NCBI GenBank assembly: GCA_027058345.1
Contig: JALUTC010000081.1
Span: 1-5,356 of the forward strand
Reading direction: 5' to 3'
Source of the DNA: an archaeon
Lineage (GTDB): Archaea > Hydrothermarchaeota > Hydrothermarchaeia > JALTZZ01 > JALUTC01
Length of the DNA: 5,356 nucleotides
Both the position numbers and the translations under genes were made by a program. The notes beneath the pieces are model-generated. The model was not told the origin of the DNA and did no database searches. It saw only the letters and a program-made list of their open reading frames with translations. Below, piece after piece: positions 4,632 to 5,356 of the stretch; the stretch's first letter is position 1; each line of letters begins with the position of its first letter.

Positions 4632-5356
4632 ATGTTTTTAGAATATAGTTATTTAATACCACTATTCCCATTAATTGCATTTGTTATAATAACATTCTTT
4701 GGTAATAGATTAAGTGAAGGCGGAGGACACTTGGCAGTAATATTTTCTGGATTGTCTCTAATAGTATCTCTAGGAACAATATATGAAACTCTTAAAATGA
4801 AAGAGCCGTTCGAAATGATTTTATACGAGTGGATTCCAGGAATAGAATTTGGTATATTGATAGATAATGTATCTGCAGTAATGCTATTTGTAATATCGTT
4901 TATTGGTTTCCTTATAATGCTTTACTCTCTCGGATATATGCATGAGGATGAAAGTAAACAAAGATATTATGCAGAAATGTCTTTATTCATTTCAAGCATG
5001 TTATTAATTGCAATTTCAAATAATTTGTTACTATTATTCATTGGATGGGAACTTGTTGGACTATGTTCCTATTTATTAATAGGATTTTGGTACAGGAAGC
5101 CATCTGCATCATCTGCTGCAAAAAAGGCTATAATTGTTACAAGATTCGCAGATATCTTCTTCGCATTAGGTTTAGTTCTTACATATAATACATTTGGCAC
5201 GTTAAATATATTAGATATCTTTGAAAAGCTTAACCTAGTGTATGCAGAAAACCCAGGAATAATATCATTGATCGCATTACTATTATTTATAGGTGCAGTT
5301 GGAAAAAGTTCTCAATTTCCACTACATGTATGGCTTCCAGATGCAATGGAAGGACC
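4632..5356 (+). CDS. nuoL: NADH-quinone oxidoreductase subunit L (NuoL/FpoL), 3' end outside window
   Basis: Antiporter-like proton-pumping subunit (ND5/MrpA family) at the far end of the membrane arm. About 241 codons are visible with no stop, roughly the N-terminal third to 40 percent of a usual ~600-650 aa protein. Helices are predicted at about 7-23, 34-52, 78-100, 116-150 (two), 163-186 and 209-231. Key residues are present with a constant offset of four from E. coli NuoL: Glu140 in GWELVGLCSYLLIGFWY (E. coli Glu144), Asp174 in RFAD (Asp178), and Lys225 in GAVGKSSQFPLHVWLPDAM (Lys229), a central pump lysine. WELVGLCSYLLIG and the GKSSQFPLH block favour NuoL over NuoM or NuoN. The ATG at 4632 is supported by AGGTGG and by YLIPLFPLIAF (7-17), usual for the N-terminus. 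The window stops just before the conserved PT of MEGPT. nuoM and nuoN are expected downstream but not seen. Confidence 0.97.
   Translation, partial: MFLEYSYLIPLFPLIAFVIITFFGNRLSEGGGHLAVIFSGLSLIVSLGTIYETLKMKEPFEMILYEWIPGIEFGILIDNVSAVMLFVISFIGFLIMLYSLGYMHEDESKQRYYAEMSLFISSMLLIAISNNLLLLFIGWELVGLCSYLLIGFWYRKPSASSAAKKAIIVTRFADIFFALGLVLTYNTFGTLNILDIFEKLNLVYAENPGIISLIALLLFIGAVGKSSQFPLHVWLPDAMEG

Overview
The window is the front part of an operon for a respiratory complex I-type oxidoreductase. It holds nine genes on the + strand, packed end to end: nuoA, nuoB, nuoC, nuoD, nuoH, nuoI, nuoJ, nuoK and the first ~241 codons of nuoL, which runs off the right edge. Nothing on the - strand looks like a gene. 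There is no RNA gene, mobile element, CRISPR array or long repeat that I can see, and no gene-free stretch longer than a few bases.

Layout. nuoA enters from the left edge with its true start probably just outside. nuoB, C and D then form the peripheral arm that carries cluster N2 and the quinone-facing surface. nuoH (membrane anchor and quinone channel) follows directly, with no nuoE, nuoF or nuoG between D and H as in E. coli-type operons. nuoI (two [4Fe-4S] clusters), nuoJ, nuoK and nuoL (antiporter-like proton pump) come next. Adjacent genes overlap by 4 nt (B/C, C/D, H/I, J/K and probably I/J), overlap by 13 nt (A/B), or are separated by 4 nt (D/H) or 1 nt (K/L). All eight visible stop codons are TGA, and most are part of the next gene's start or Shine-Dalgarno sequence. 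This suggests a single transcript with coupled translation.

How the genes work together. B, C, D and I form the electron-transfer module. H, A, J, K and L (with M and N expected just downstream) form the proton-pumping membrane arm. Without a visible NADH dehydrogenase module, this looks like the 11-subunit 'ancestral' or Fpo-like complex I. Its electron donor (ferredoxin, F420H2 through an FpoF-like subunit, or another partner) cannot be read from this window.

Organism. The DNA is AT-rich. Arginine is almost always AGA/AGG, isoleucine is very often ATA, and Shine-Dalgarno sequences are of the GGTGA/GGAGG type. With the A-B-C-D-H-I-J-K-L order and no E/F/G, these traits suggest an archaeon, probably thermophilic (for example a Thermoplasmatota or Thermoproteota relative). 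That is inference: a thermophilic bacterium with an 11-subunit complex I is not excluded. I found no undescribed system; this is a well-conserved energy-conservation locus with a few local oddities, listed as findings.
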